From assembly GCF_000974425.1 (NCBI RefSeq), contig NZ_CP010429.1:310001-374000 (forward strand): a stretch of 64,000 bases of DNA, read 5' to 3'. Shown here piece after piece: positions 42,791 to 51,063 of this stretch. The number at the start of each line of letters is the position of its first letter. Within the stretch, counting starts at the first letter, position 1. The notes under the pieces were generated by a model. The model worked only from the letters and a program-made list of their open reading frames with translations, made no database searches and had not been told where the DNA came from. Position numbers and translations under genes: made by a program. The DNA is from Spirosoma radiotolerans. GTDB lineage: Bacteria > Bacteroidota > Bacteroidia > Cytophagales > Spirosomataceae.

Positions 42791-43576
42791 ATGGAGGAAG
42801 AACATCAATCGATACCTGGTCAATCCATTTTTTCGCTCGCCGGTAAACTGGCTCTTATTACGGGTGGAGGCAGCGGTATCGGCTTCGATATTGCCCGCTG
42901 TATGGTGCAGGCTGGGGCCACTGTTGTCATAACGGGCCGGAGAGAACAACCCCTTCAGGAAGCCACTGACACGCTGGGTAATCGGGCGCATTATATGGTC
43001 AATGACGTAACCGAGCGGGCACTACTCGACGGCCTGGTTGAGCAGATTGAGACCACGTATGGACCCATTGATATTTTGGTCAACAATGCCGGGATCAATA
43101 TGAAAAAACCGGCACTGGAGGTTACGGATGAGGATTTTGACCGCATCGTACACACAAATCTAAACTCGGTATTTAGTTTGACACGGGCCTGCGCCCGACG
43201 CATGATGGCTCGTCAGCAGGGATCGATCATCATGATTTCTTCGATGGCCGCTTATTACGGTATCGATCGGGTGGCCGCCTATGCCGCGTCGAAATCAGGC
43301 GTTGAAGGCATGGTCAAGGTGTTGGCATCGGAATTTTCGGGTAATGGCGTTCGGGTTAATGCCATTGCACCGGGCTTCATCGAGACGGCCATGAGTAAAA
43401 CCGCTATGGGGGGCGACCCCGACCGGTTTGCCCGCGCCATGCGCCGGACGCCCATGGGGAAATTTGGTCAACCCGACGACATTGGCTGGGCGGCCGTATT
43501 CATGGCTTCCGATGCAGCCAAATACATTACCGGCGTCTCGTTGCCCGTTGATGGCGGCAATTCAATTGGTTTTTAG
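42791..43576 (+). CDS. SDR oxidoreductase, probable D-mannonate (fructuronate) oxidoreductase
   Basis: 261 residues, classical short-chain dehydrogenase. The nucleotide site is TGGGSGIG, then NNAG; the catalytic Ser lies in [10 protein letters not shown], with Tyr and Lys in YAASK. The C-terminal [10 protein letters not shown] is typical. It starts 14 bp after GH67, so it is co-transcribed with it. In Bacteroidota an SDR often replaces classical UxuB, and here UxuA is two genes upstream; a gluconate 5-dehydrogenase or KduD role is the alternative. Confidence 0.82.
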   Translation: MEEEHQSIPGQSIFSLAGKLALITGGGSGIGFDIARCMVQAGATVVITGRREQPLQEATDTLGNRAHYMVNDVTERALLDGLVEQIETTYGPIDILVNNAGINMKKPALEVTDEDFDRIVHTNLNSVFSLTRACARRMMARQQGSIIMISSMAAYYGIDRVAAYAASKSGVEGMVKVLASEFSGNGVRVNAIAPGFIETAMSKTAMGGDPDRFARAMRRTPMGKFGQPDDIGWAAVFMASDAAKYITGVSLPVDGGNSIGF

Positions 43577-43583
43577 CTGTACA

Positions 43584-43619
43584 TTTCCCGTGGCCCGTGT
43601 CCTCACGGGCCACGGGAAA
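43584..43619. repeat. Perfect 16-bp hairpin with TCCT loop
   Basis: 43584-43599 pairs perfectly with 43604-43619 around loop TCCT. The inner part TGGCCCGTG/CACGGGCCA is the family core found at 22609, 40556, 48790 and 54697. It lies 7 bp after the SDR stop and should also terminate that operon. Confidence 0.85.
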
Positions 43620-43704
43620 ACCGTATTATGAAGTTGTGAAATTTCAGCCCCGCGTTTTATATATAGGCTGGCTTGTCCGTACTTTGAGCGTTTCCACCAG
43701 ATAT

Positions 43705-44946
43705 ATGACCCGCACATCGATACTTCTATGTCTCCTTGGCTGTTGCCTGCTTCTAGCGCCCTATAGCTGGGCGCAGAGTAAACCGAAAAAAGCCTTATTT
43801 GTCATCGTTGATGGTATTCCAGCCGATGTAATTGAAAAGCAGCCAACACCTAATCTGGATGCTATTGCCAGCGTAGGTGGCTACGCACGAGCGTATGTGG
43901 GTGGCAAAAAAAACACCTATTCGCAAACGCCGACCATTTCGGCGGTAGGTTACAACAGCCTGCTCACCGGCACCTGGGTGAACAAACACAACGTATGGGG
44001 CAACAGCATAAAAGCGCCCAATTACCAGTACTGGACGATCTTTCGCTTTTTTGAAAGCCAGTATCCGCAAAAACGAACGGCTGTCTTTTCAACCTGGCTC
44101 GACAACCGAACCAAGCTCGTTGGTGAGGACCTGCCACAAACGGGCCACCTGCGCATTGACTATTCGTTTGATGGGCTGGAACGGGATACCCTGCTTTATC
44201 GCCACGACAGGGAGTCGGAGTACATTCACCGGATTGACGAGAAAGTAGTTGACGAAGCCACTCAATACATTCATGAGGAGAGCCCGGATCTGGCGTGGGT
44301 CTATCTGCAATACACAGATGATATGGGGCATGAATACGGCGATAGCGAACCGTTCTACAAGGCCGTCAAGATTATGGATGATCAGATTGGGCGGCTGTGG
44401 AAAGCTATCCAGTATCGGCAGAAAACAGCTGGCGAAGACTGGCAGTTCTTCATCACCACCGACCACGGCCGAAGTGCCGATACGGGTAAAAACCATGGCG
44501 GGCAGTCGGACCGGGAGCGTGCTACCTGGATAGTAACCAACGCAAAAGACCTGAACAGCCAATTCAAAGAGAACACCCCCGGCATTGTTGATATTATGCC
44601 AACAATGGCCCGCCACCTGCAACTGTCGATCCCAAAAGAGCAATCGTTTGAACTGGACGGCGTTCCGCTAACGGGCAAATTGTCCATTACGGAGCCATCA
44701 GTCAAGAAAGAAGCGCGTAAAATTACCCTGAACTGGAAAGCCGTTGAGCCAGTGGGAACCGTTAAAGTCTGGGTATCCCCAACGAATCACTTCGAAGAAG
44801 GCAAGCGAGATGATTACCTGCTTATGGCCGAGGTGGCCGTCAACGCCCAGACGGCCACTATTGATGTATCGGCGTTGCCAACGGGCTTCTACAAAATTGT
44901 GCTGGAAGGCCGGTATAATACCCTGTCAAGGTGGGTTGTTGAGTGA
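43705..44946 (+). CDS. Type I phosphodiesterase / nucleotide pyrophosphatase-like protein
   Basis: About 413 residues from ATG 43705, which opens a signal peptide ([18 protein letters not shown]). Upstream in-frame starts would run through the preceding hairpin. Alkaline-phosphatase superfamily motifs: [11 protein letters not shown] (metal Asp), [15 protein letters not shown] (nucleophile Thr or Ser), [10 protein letters not shown] (Asp and His) and [18 protein letters not shown] (Asp, His, His). The C terminus is a beta-sandwich. Substrate unknown. It follows the uronate genes but sits beyond the hairpin, so it may be independently transcribed. Confidence 0.82.
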   Translation: MTRTSILLCLLGCCLLLAPYSWAQSKPKKALFVIVDGIPADVIEKQPTPNLDAIASVGGYARAYVGGKKNTYSQTPTISAVGYNSLLTGTWVNKHNVWGNSIKAPNYQYWTIFRFFESQYPQKRTAVFSTWLDNRTKLVGEDLPQTGHLRIDYSFDGLERDTLLYRHDRESEYIHRIDEKVVDEATQYIHEESPDLAWVYLQYTDDMGHEYGDSEPFYKAVKIMDDQIGRLWKAIQYRQKTAGEDWQFFITTDHGRSADTGKNHGGQSDRERATWIVTNAKDLNSQFKENTPGIVDIMPTMARHLQLSIPKEQSFELDGVPLTGKLSITEPSVKKEARKITLNWKAVEPVGTVKVWVSPTNHFEEGKRDDYLLMAEVAVNAQTATIDVSALPTGFYKIVLEGRYNTLSRWVVE

Positions 44947-44966
44947 GTAAAAGGGTAAGATTACCT

Positions 44967-45009
44967 GCGTTTTTTATCATCCCGATGTAGGAGGGATGAT
45001 GAAAAACGC
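44967..45009. terminator. Terminator between convergent genes
   Basis: GCGTTTTTTATCATCCC (44967-44983) pairs with GGGATGATGAAAAACGC (44993-45009), a 17-bp stem with one mismatch. T- and A-runs within the stem serve both strands. Confidence 0.8.
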
Positions 45010-45031
45010 TTTCACACAACTTTACGGGTTC

Positions 45032-45487
45032 TCACTTCACCCGCGTCCAGGTCTTGGATTTGCCCAGGAAACTAAGCCCCATGATGTAGCCCCGTAAGTC
45101 AATCGAATTCGCGTCTTTGAGGAACACTTCACAGTTGTAGGTTTTGCCATCTTCCGGGTTATAAATCTCGCCATCCCCCCAGGTGTTGTTGCCCTTATAA
45201 ACTAGGTTTGTTACCAATTCCAACTGCATAAGCGGCCGGTTACGCAGCTTTTCGTCCGGGTTTTCTTTGTCCACTTTAGGCTTGTTTGTGCCCGGATAAG
45301 TTGGCTCAAGCATCCAGACCAGCTTACCAAAATATTTGTTCCCCTGTTTATAAATCTGAACCTGGTTTCTCTTTTTTGAACTAAGCCATTTACCGACGAT
45401 CGCATCGGGGTCGTCGGCCCTGGCTGCGAAAGACGATAAGGAAAAGCAGGCGAGTAGGAGTAGTGTAGTTAAGCGAAAAGCGTTCAT
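45032..45487 (-). CDS. DUF2147 domain protein
   Basis: 151 residues with a signal peptide (LTTLLLLACFSLSSFAARA). DUF2147 signature: DAIVGKWLSSKKRNQVQIYKQGNKYFGKLVWM, a variable loop, then WGDGEIYNPEDGKTYNCEVFLKDANSIDLRGYIMGLSFLGKSKTWTRV. It should be a small periplasmic beta-barrel or lipocalin-like protein; function not established. Convergent with the phosphodiesterase. Confidence 0.9.
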   Translation of the reverse strand: MNAFRLTTLLLLACFSLSSFAARADDPDAIVGKWLSSKKRNQVQIYKQGNKYFGKLVWMLEPTYPGTNKPKVDKENPDEKLRNRPLMQLELVTNLVYKGNNTWGDGEIYNPEDGKTYNCEVFLKDANSIDLRGYIMGLSFLGKSKTWTRVK

Positions 45488-45699
45488 ACGTGCGTGTTTT
45501 GGTATATAAACGGAATCGCCGGGGTGTTTGTCTATTAATTGCCCTAAATGCGATTCGTTCTATAATAAACAGGATATATCTAATAACACATTTTTGGAAA
45601 GATGCGTCGATTGCCTGCTTATCCGTTAGAGTTGATTCAGGGAGTTTTGTAAAGTCTCGCTTGAAAAATTATGTGTTAATTGAACACGTAGTTGGTTAT

Positions 45700-46152
45700 C
45701 TAACTCATTTCCTTAAACGAAACCCAGTATAGGCCCGCAAAAATTACACTAAAAAATACACCGAACGAGGTGTTTAACGCCCCAAATCCAGCCAGGATAA
45801 CCGGTAAAATCAGGCCAACGGCTACCCCCGCTACATAAATCCAGAAGCCGATCTTGCGTAACCGAAACATCAGGAAAGCGCCAATGAGTGTGAGCAGTGA
45901 ATAGATGAATTGCGCCACCGCCAGCGATTCGATTTTTTCGGGGTTGCCCGGCAGGGGAACATCGTCGGAGGAGCGATCTTCGAAATACTTCTTCGACTGT
46001 TTTTCCTGCTTCGGGTCCGTGCTTTTCTGTTCGACGTAAACCGTTTCGGAAACGGCGTCTGCTTGTACAAACGAGACGATGGCATCCAGCAGGCCCCAGG
46101 CACAACTAAGAAACGTAAGGATGCAGAGGAGAGTTAAGAATTGAGAACGCAT
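45700..46152 (-). CDS. Four-helix membrane protein of unknown function
   Basis: 150 residues. One N-terminal helix (FLTLLCILTFLSCAWGLLDAIV) and a charged periplasmic or cytosolic loop rich in Lys and Glu (residues 35-65) are followed by three helices (AVAQFIYSLLTLIGAFLMFRL; GFWIYVAGVAVGLILPVILAG; FGVFFSVIFAGLYWVSF). I do not recognise a family. The 45488-45699 gap before it holds nothing clear. Confidence 0.7.
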   Translation of the reverse strand: MRSQFLTLLCILTFLSCAWGLLDAIVSFVQADAVSETVYVEQKSTDPKQEKQSKKYFEDRSSDDVPLPGNPEKIESLAVAQFIYSLLTLIGAFLMFRLRKIGFWIYVAGVAVGLILPVILAGFGALNTSFGVFFSVIFAGLYWVSFKEMS

Positions 46153-46277
46153 AGAAAACGCAGACTGCTGTCTGCCATGAAATTTAAGCGGGTAGGATGT
46201 CCGCGTTACCTGGAAACCTTATTTTCGCTGCTGAGTTTCTTTTACTAAGACTTTTATACCAACGAAATCCAAATCAG

Positions 46278-46574
46278 ATGACTCTGCAAGAACTAACCGA
46301 GCAAATTCGGGCCAAAGTTACGCATGCCGACAGTATTAATGCTACGATCAAGCTGGTGACCGACCAGGGACCTATCTACATCGATGCCTCTCAATCGCCC
46401 GCTGTTGTGTCTAATGAGGATAAACCTGCCGATTGCGATTTGCAGGTAAGCATCGATAACCTCATTAAAATGGGTACCGGCGACCTGAATCCAATGATGG
46501 CCGTTATGACGGGTAAGCTCAAAATCAAAGGTGATATGGGTATTGCCATGAAAATGGGCCAGATAATGGGGTAA
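46278..46574 (+). CDS. SCP2 sterol-binding domain protein
   Basis: 98 residues from ATG 46278 (MTLQELTEQIRAKV); the frame continues upstream but without SCP2 similarity. The chain follows the SCP2 fold: a strand with NATIKLVTDQGPIYIDA, ADCDLQVSIDNLIKMGTGDLNPMMAVMTGKLKIKGDMGIAMKMGQIM. Stand-alone bacterial SCP2 proteins bind lipids; the ligand is unknown. Confidence 0.85.
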   Translation: MTLQELTEQIRAKVTHADSINATIKLVTDQGPIYIDASQSPAVVSNEDKPADCDLQVSIDNLIKMGTGDLNPMMAVMTGKLKIKGDMGIAMKMGQIMG

Positions 46575-46580
46575 CGGTAG

Positions 46581-46638
46581 CCGAGTGAATGGGCTGATCA
46601 GACGATTTCCTGAACCCCTGGTTTGCCCCTTCACTCGG
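46581..46638 (+). terminator. Hairpin after the SCP2 gene
   Basis: CCGAGTGAATGGGC (46581-46594) pairs imperfectly with GCCCCTTCACTCGG (46625-46638), then TTGTTATTG. Confidence 0.5.
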
Positions 46639-46760
46639 TTGTTATTGTGCCTGTGATAGACGGGAAGGAAGAGCCCAGATTTTCGTTCAACAGCGGCCGG
46701 TTCCTAATTACTTGCTTATTAGTTATGCTCGTTATACATTAGTGGTGACCTCTGCTACTG

Positions 46761-48734
46761 ATGATACGTTTGCGCCTACTCGTCCTGTCGTTTTTGCTTT
46801 GTTGCCAGATAGGGCTACGGGTATCAGCACAACCGGTAGGTAGTCAACCCATTGTGGTGCTACCCGCCAATGGAGATCAACCGGCACTTCGGGGAGCGCT
46901 GGCGTACCTACGGGATTCATCCCACACACGAACAATCACCGACGTAATTCAACTGGCGAATACGTCCGATTTTCTGCCCATCACATCGCCCGTACCTAAC
47001 TTTGGTGTCATTACAGGCACCAAAACCGCCACCCCGCTATGGCTCCGGGTTCGGTTGCAGAACCCGGTCAATACGCCACAAAAATGGCTTGTCGAAATTG
47101 ACTTCTGGTGCTTCGACGAGCTTCAGCTTTATCTTGTTGATGCCCAGAATAACGTCTTGTCAACGTCACCAACCATTGGCTGGAAAACGCGGGCTACCCA
47201 GCGAATCCGAAACAATCGTCATTTCTGGTTTCCATTCACGGTTCCGGGCGGGCAGGTCGTAACGGCTTATTTACGAGTCGTCAAACACCGGGGTGCGCAG
47301 GTACTTCCTGTCGAACTGATTCGGGAGGCCGATTATGAAACGGTTGTTCAGGAGAGCTATTTGTTTTGGGGCGGGGTGCTGTTTGCGCTCACCTTTGTGG
47401 CCATAATGAGCCTCATCTTCTTCCTGACCACCTTCGATCAAATCTATTCGAGATACATTTTCTGCCTGCTAGGGCTGGTGGGCTTTTTTGTCATCAATGA
47501 CGGTTTTCTGAATCAATTTGGTTTCGATGCGCAGTTCTGGATGCCGCGCCAGAACGTTTATTTCCTGTTTCCGCTCATTCTGTTCTATTCGCAACTAACG
47601 TTTGTCCGGCGGTTTTTAAATCTGCGGCACACCCCGTCGCACCGCTGGCATACGGTTGGTACGGTTGTGCTCTGGAGCGGTGTTTTGTGTCTGGTTGCCC
47701 TGACGGCCGAATGGTTCACCCCCCTATCACCCACGATGGAGCTGATTCTGGTTCGGCTGTTTACGGCCCTTTACTGGCTCCCTCTGCCGGTTATTGTGGC
47801 TTACATCAGCATCAGCATCATACGCCGGTATCATGTGCAGGAAGCCTGGCTTTATCTGGTGGGCATTGTTCCCTTTTACACCCTTAACCTAGGGTTGGTT
47901 TTTGCTAATTTCGGTTTGTTACCTACCTACCAGCCTGTGTCTTGTTTTGCCTATTATGCACCAGCCGCTTTGTTTGAAGTGCTGGTACTGATGGTCGGTC
48001 TGGCATACCGCTATAAACTCGACCGCGACCAAACCGAACGGCTTATCAAAGAGCGTACTGTGCAGCAGCAGCGCACCTACGAAGCCGAAGTGCAGACGTT
48101 AGGGCTGAAAAATAGCCTCCTGGTCGAGAAGGAACGCATCGCCCGCGATTTGCACGACAATGTAGGCGCGCACCTGGCTTTCGTAGTGACGAACCTGACC
48201 CATATCAGCGACCAGGCCGAAAAGACACCCATTACCGACGGACAGCGATTGTCGGTTCAACTGAGAACCATCGTTACACACACCCGCGAAGCGGTGAAAC
48301 TGCTTCGCGAAACGATCTGGGCCATTCATCAGGAAAGCTTTACGGTCGAAGAGTTTGCCGAGCGGCTCAATCAGTACATCAATCGCTACGTGCACGAAAC
48401 CGACGGCCTTCATGTCGATGTGCAGGTGTCGGGCTCGCAGGCCTACAAGCTGAGCTCATCGCAAGTATTGAACCTGTTCCGAATTGTGCAGGAAGCCCTC
48501 AATAATGTTATTAAGCATGCCAGGGCCACTGAGGCCATCGTGAAATTGTTCGTTGAAGCCGATGGGCATATCAACCTGCGGATACACGACAATGGACAGG
48601 GGTTTAGCTGGACGAATGGTGCCGTAGCCAGCCATCACTACGGTCTGCGCAACATGGAAACCCGCGCGCAGGAGTTAGGCGGCACCTTCCGGGTATTCAT
48701 TGAAGAGGGAACAACCGTCGAAGTGGCCGTGTAA
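46761..48734 (+). CDS. 7TMR-DISM sensor histidine kinase (NarX/LytS-like HisKA_3)
   Basis: 657 residues. A signal peptide is followed by a periplasmic 7TMR-DISMED2-like beta-domain (PLWLRVRLQNPVNTPQKWLVEIDFWCFDELQLYL) and seven membrane helices (about 205-400). A coiled linker then leads to the HisKA_3 dimerisation domain with the phospho-acceptor in IARDLHDNVGAHL, and to HATPase_c with NLFRIVQEALNNVIKHA and HDNGQGF. The extracellular domain suggests carbohydrate or other small-ligand sensing. No NarL-type response regulator is adjacent, so it is an orphan within this window. Confidence 0.9.
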   Translation: MIRLRLLVLSFLLCCQIGLRVSAQPVGSQPIVVLPANGDQPALRGALAYLRDSSHTRTITDVIQLANTSDFLPITSPVPNFGVITGTKTATPLWLRVRLQNPVNTPQKWLVEIDFWCFDELQLYLVDAQNNVLSTSPTIGWKTRATQRIRNNRHFWFPFTVPGGQVVTAYLRVVKHRGAQVLPVELIREADYETVVQESYLFWGGVLFALTFVAIMSLIFFLTTFDQIYSRYIFCLLGLVGFFVINDGFLNQFGFDAQFWMPRQNVYFLFPLILFYSQLTFVRRFLNLRHTPSHRWHTVGTVVLWSGVLCLVALTAEWFTPLSPTMELILVRLFTALYWLPLPVIVAYISISIIRRYHVQEAWLYLVGIVPFYTLNLGLVFANFGLLPTYQPVSCFAYYAPAALFEVLVLMVGLAYRYKLDRDQTERLIKERTVQQQRTYEAEVQTLGLKNSLLVEKERIARDLHDNVGAHLAFVVTNLTHISDQAEKTPITDGQRLSVQLRTIVTHTREAVKLLRETIWAIHQESFTVEEFAERLNQYINRYVHETDGLHVDVQVSGSQAYKLSSSQVLNLFRIVQEALNNVIKHARATEAIVKLFVEADGHINLRIHDNGQGFSWTNGAVASHHYGLRNMETRAQELGGTFRVFIEEGTTVEVAV

Positions 48735-48789
48735 ATATAACTGCTGCAAAGCCCGCTAAACGGAGTTCATGGTTCATATCCTTGATGCT

Positions 48790-48865
48790 GTGGTTCGTGT
48801 CTTCACGGACCACTCATGCGTTAGCCATTCCATCCGGTCAGGTGGTTTGTGAGGACACGGACCAC
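48790..48865. repeat. Paired hairpins of the TCCT/AGGA family
   Basis: GTGGTTCGTG-TCTT-CACGGACCAC (48790-48813) and GTGGTTTGTG-AGGA-CACGGACCAC (48842-48865), 52 bp apart, between the kinase and treZ. Confidence 0.8.
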
Positions 48866-49006
48866 GGATAGATGGAATCAGCCTTTAACAGACAGTTATG
48901 GTATAAGAGAGGCTCTATAAAGCCTGTCAAATCCCATTTCTCCCAACACATAGCGGCTACAGCGAGTTGTTTGAGTAACCACTTACTCAACCATCCAGCA
49001 TACCTT

Positions 49007-50875
49007 ATGAATCAGGCACTATTAAGCCACCGAATGCTTGGCGTTACCTTCACCCAGGATGGCGCAACGGCTCGAGTTTGGGCTCCTTTTGCCAACAGTG
49101 TTGCACTTCGTCTCGGTGATCGTCAATTAACGCTTCCGCTCCTGAAAGAGGGTGCCTACTGGCAGCTCACTACCGCCCAGCTACAGCCCGGTGATACCTA
49201 CACCATTGTGCTGAACAACTCTCTCGAACGGCCCGACCCGGCGTCGATGGCACAGCCTCAGGGCGTACACGGCCCCTCGCAGGCGGTGGATACAGGCGCG
49301 TTCGCCTGGACAGATGCCGGCTGGCACAACCTGCCGCTGGAAGATTATTTGCTCTATGAACTTCATACGGGCACATTTTCACCCGAGGGCACCTTTGCCG
49401 GGATTGAAAACCGGCTGGATTACCTCGTCGAACTGGGCATCAATGCCATTGAGATTATGCCTGTCGCGCAGTTCCCCGGCAACCGAAACTGGGGGTACGA
49501 TGGCGTATTGCCTTTTGCCGTTCAGCATGCCTACGGCGGGGCTATGGGTCTACAGAAACTGGTAGATGCCTGCCACAGCCGGGGGCTTGCCGTCGTGCTC
49601 GATGTCGTTTATAACCACATTGGGCCGGAAGGTAATTATCTGGGTGACTTCGGGCCGTATTTCACGGCCAAACACCAAACACCCTGGGGAAATGGCCTCA
49701 ACTTCGATGACGATTACAGCGATAGCATCCGCCGGTTTTTCATTGAAAACGCGTTGATGTGGTTTCGGGATTTTCACGTTGATGCTTTACGTCTGGATGC
49801 CGTCCATGCGATTTGTGATGAGAGCGAAACGCATATTCTTCGCGAGATCAAACAATATGTCGATGCGCTGATGGCGAAAACCGGGCGGCAACATTACCTG
49901 ATCATCGAGTCGGACCAAAACGAAACCCGGTTCATTGATCCGCTGGCGACCAATGGATACGGCATGGATGCGCAGTGGAACGACGAATTTCATCATGCGC
50001 TGCGTGTCACGGCGGGTGGAGAGCGCAACGGCTATTACGCCGATTATAATGGGCTGCAGGACCTGGCAAAATCGTACCGGGATGCCTATGTATACGACGG
50101 AACCTACATGCCCCGTCGTGCCCGGATCGTGGGAAAATCGACGGCGGGCCATGCTGGTCGGCAGTTTGTGGTTTTCTCGCAGAACCACGACCAGATCGGT
50201 AACCGGATGCTGGGCGAACGACCCAGTCAACTGGTTAGTTTTGAGATGCAGAAACTGATGGCCGGAGCCGTTATGAGCAGCCCTTATCTGCCCATGCTGT
50301 TTATGGGCGAGGAGTGGGGCGAGCTAAATCCGTTTCTCTATTTTGTGAGCCATTCCGAACCAACGCTGGTGGAAGCCGTTCGGCAGGGTCGAAAAAAAGA
50401 ATTCGCTGATTTTCAAACGGATTTCGAGGCTCCCGATCCGCAGGATGAACGGACGTTTGACCGTTCGAAACTACAGTGGCAGCGACTCACACAGGAACCA
50501 CACCGGACGCTTTTTCGGTACTACCAAACGCTGTTACGGTTGCGTAAAACATCGTCCCTTCGCCATCCGGACCGGGAGTCGGTAGCCGTAGTTGTTGACG
50601 ACATTAAACAGACGCTCACCTTGTTCCGGCAACACAAAAAAGAGGTGAAGCCCGGTGCATTCGCTCTGGAGGAGATCGTGGTTTGTTTAATGAATTTCTC
50701 CCGCGAAGCCCAATCGTTTACGCTGCCCGCCAGTGAAAGCCAATGGCATAAGTTACTGGATTCGGCCGAGCCGGCCTGGCGCGGTCCCCTGGCCGCACCC
50801 TTGCTGCTGGACGGTCAGGCGTCGGTTGTTGTTCAGCCCGAAGCTATCCTGATTTACACCAGTGCACGTCAATAA
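49007..50875 (+). CDS. treZ: Malto-oligosyltrehalose trehalohydrolase
   Basis: About 622 residues from ATG 49007 (MNQALLSHRMLGVTFTQDGATARVWAPFANSVAL); upstream in-frame sequence does not resemble the family. The order is CBM48/E-set domain, then a GH13 barrel with AVVLDVVYNHIGPEGNYL, nucleophile Asp in VDALRLDAVHAI, acid/base Glu in YLIIESDQNE and transition-state Asp in FSQNHDQIGNR. The PxGNYLxxFGPYF and YDGTYMPRRAR segments are TreZ-typical. It releases trehalose from maltooligosyl-trehalose. The partner TreY is not in the window. Confidence 0.9.
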   Translation: MNQALLSHRMLGVTFTQDGATARVWAPFANSVALRLGDRQLTLPLLKEGAYWQLTTAQLQPGDTYTIVLNNSLERPDPASMAQPQGVHGPSQAVDTGAFAWTDAGWHNLPLEDYLLYELHTGTFSPEGTFAGIENRLDYLVELGINAIEIMPVAQFPGNRNWGYDGVLPFAVQHAYGGAMGLQKLVDACHSRGLAVVLDVVYNHIGPEGNYLGDFGPYFTAKHQTPWGNGLNFDDDYSDSIRRFFIENALMWFRDFHVDALRLDAVHAICDESETHILREIKQYVDALMAKTGRQHYLIIESDQNETRFIDPLATNGYGMDAQWNDEFHHALRVTAGGERNGYYADYNGLQDLAKSYRDAYVYDGTYMPRRARIVGKSTAGHAGRQFVVFSQNHDQIGNRMLGERPSQLVSFEMQKLMAGAVMSSPYLPMLFMGEEWGELNPFLYFVSHSEPTLVEAVRQGRKKEFADFQTDFEAPDPQDERTFDRSKLQWQRLTQEPHRTLFRYYQTLLRLRKTSSLRHPDRESVAVVVDDIKQTLTLFRQHKKEVKPGAFALEEIVVCLMNFSREAQSFTLPASESQWHKLLDSAEPAWRGPLAAPLLLDGQASVVVQPEAILIYTSARQ

Positions 50876-51063
50876 GCGAAGCAGGAGCCATGCCTATTTG
50901 GAAAACATATTTCCAAAATAAAGTAGTGTAGGCCGGAAAACGCCTTTCAACTCCTGAGATGGAGCGTCAATTTTAGGCCTGTAAAGATGGGTGCTAAAAC
51001 GTCAGGTATACCCTGTTAGACAAATCGACGTTCCTTCAATAGACTTGTTAACAGCTGTTTAGG

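Noticed and set aside
45490-45732. 80-codon plus-strand frame
   Set aside because: It overlaps the 3' end of the membrane-protein gene at 45700 and has no recognisable features.
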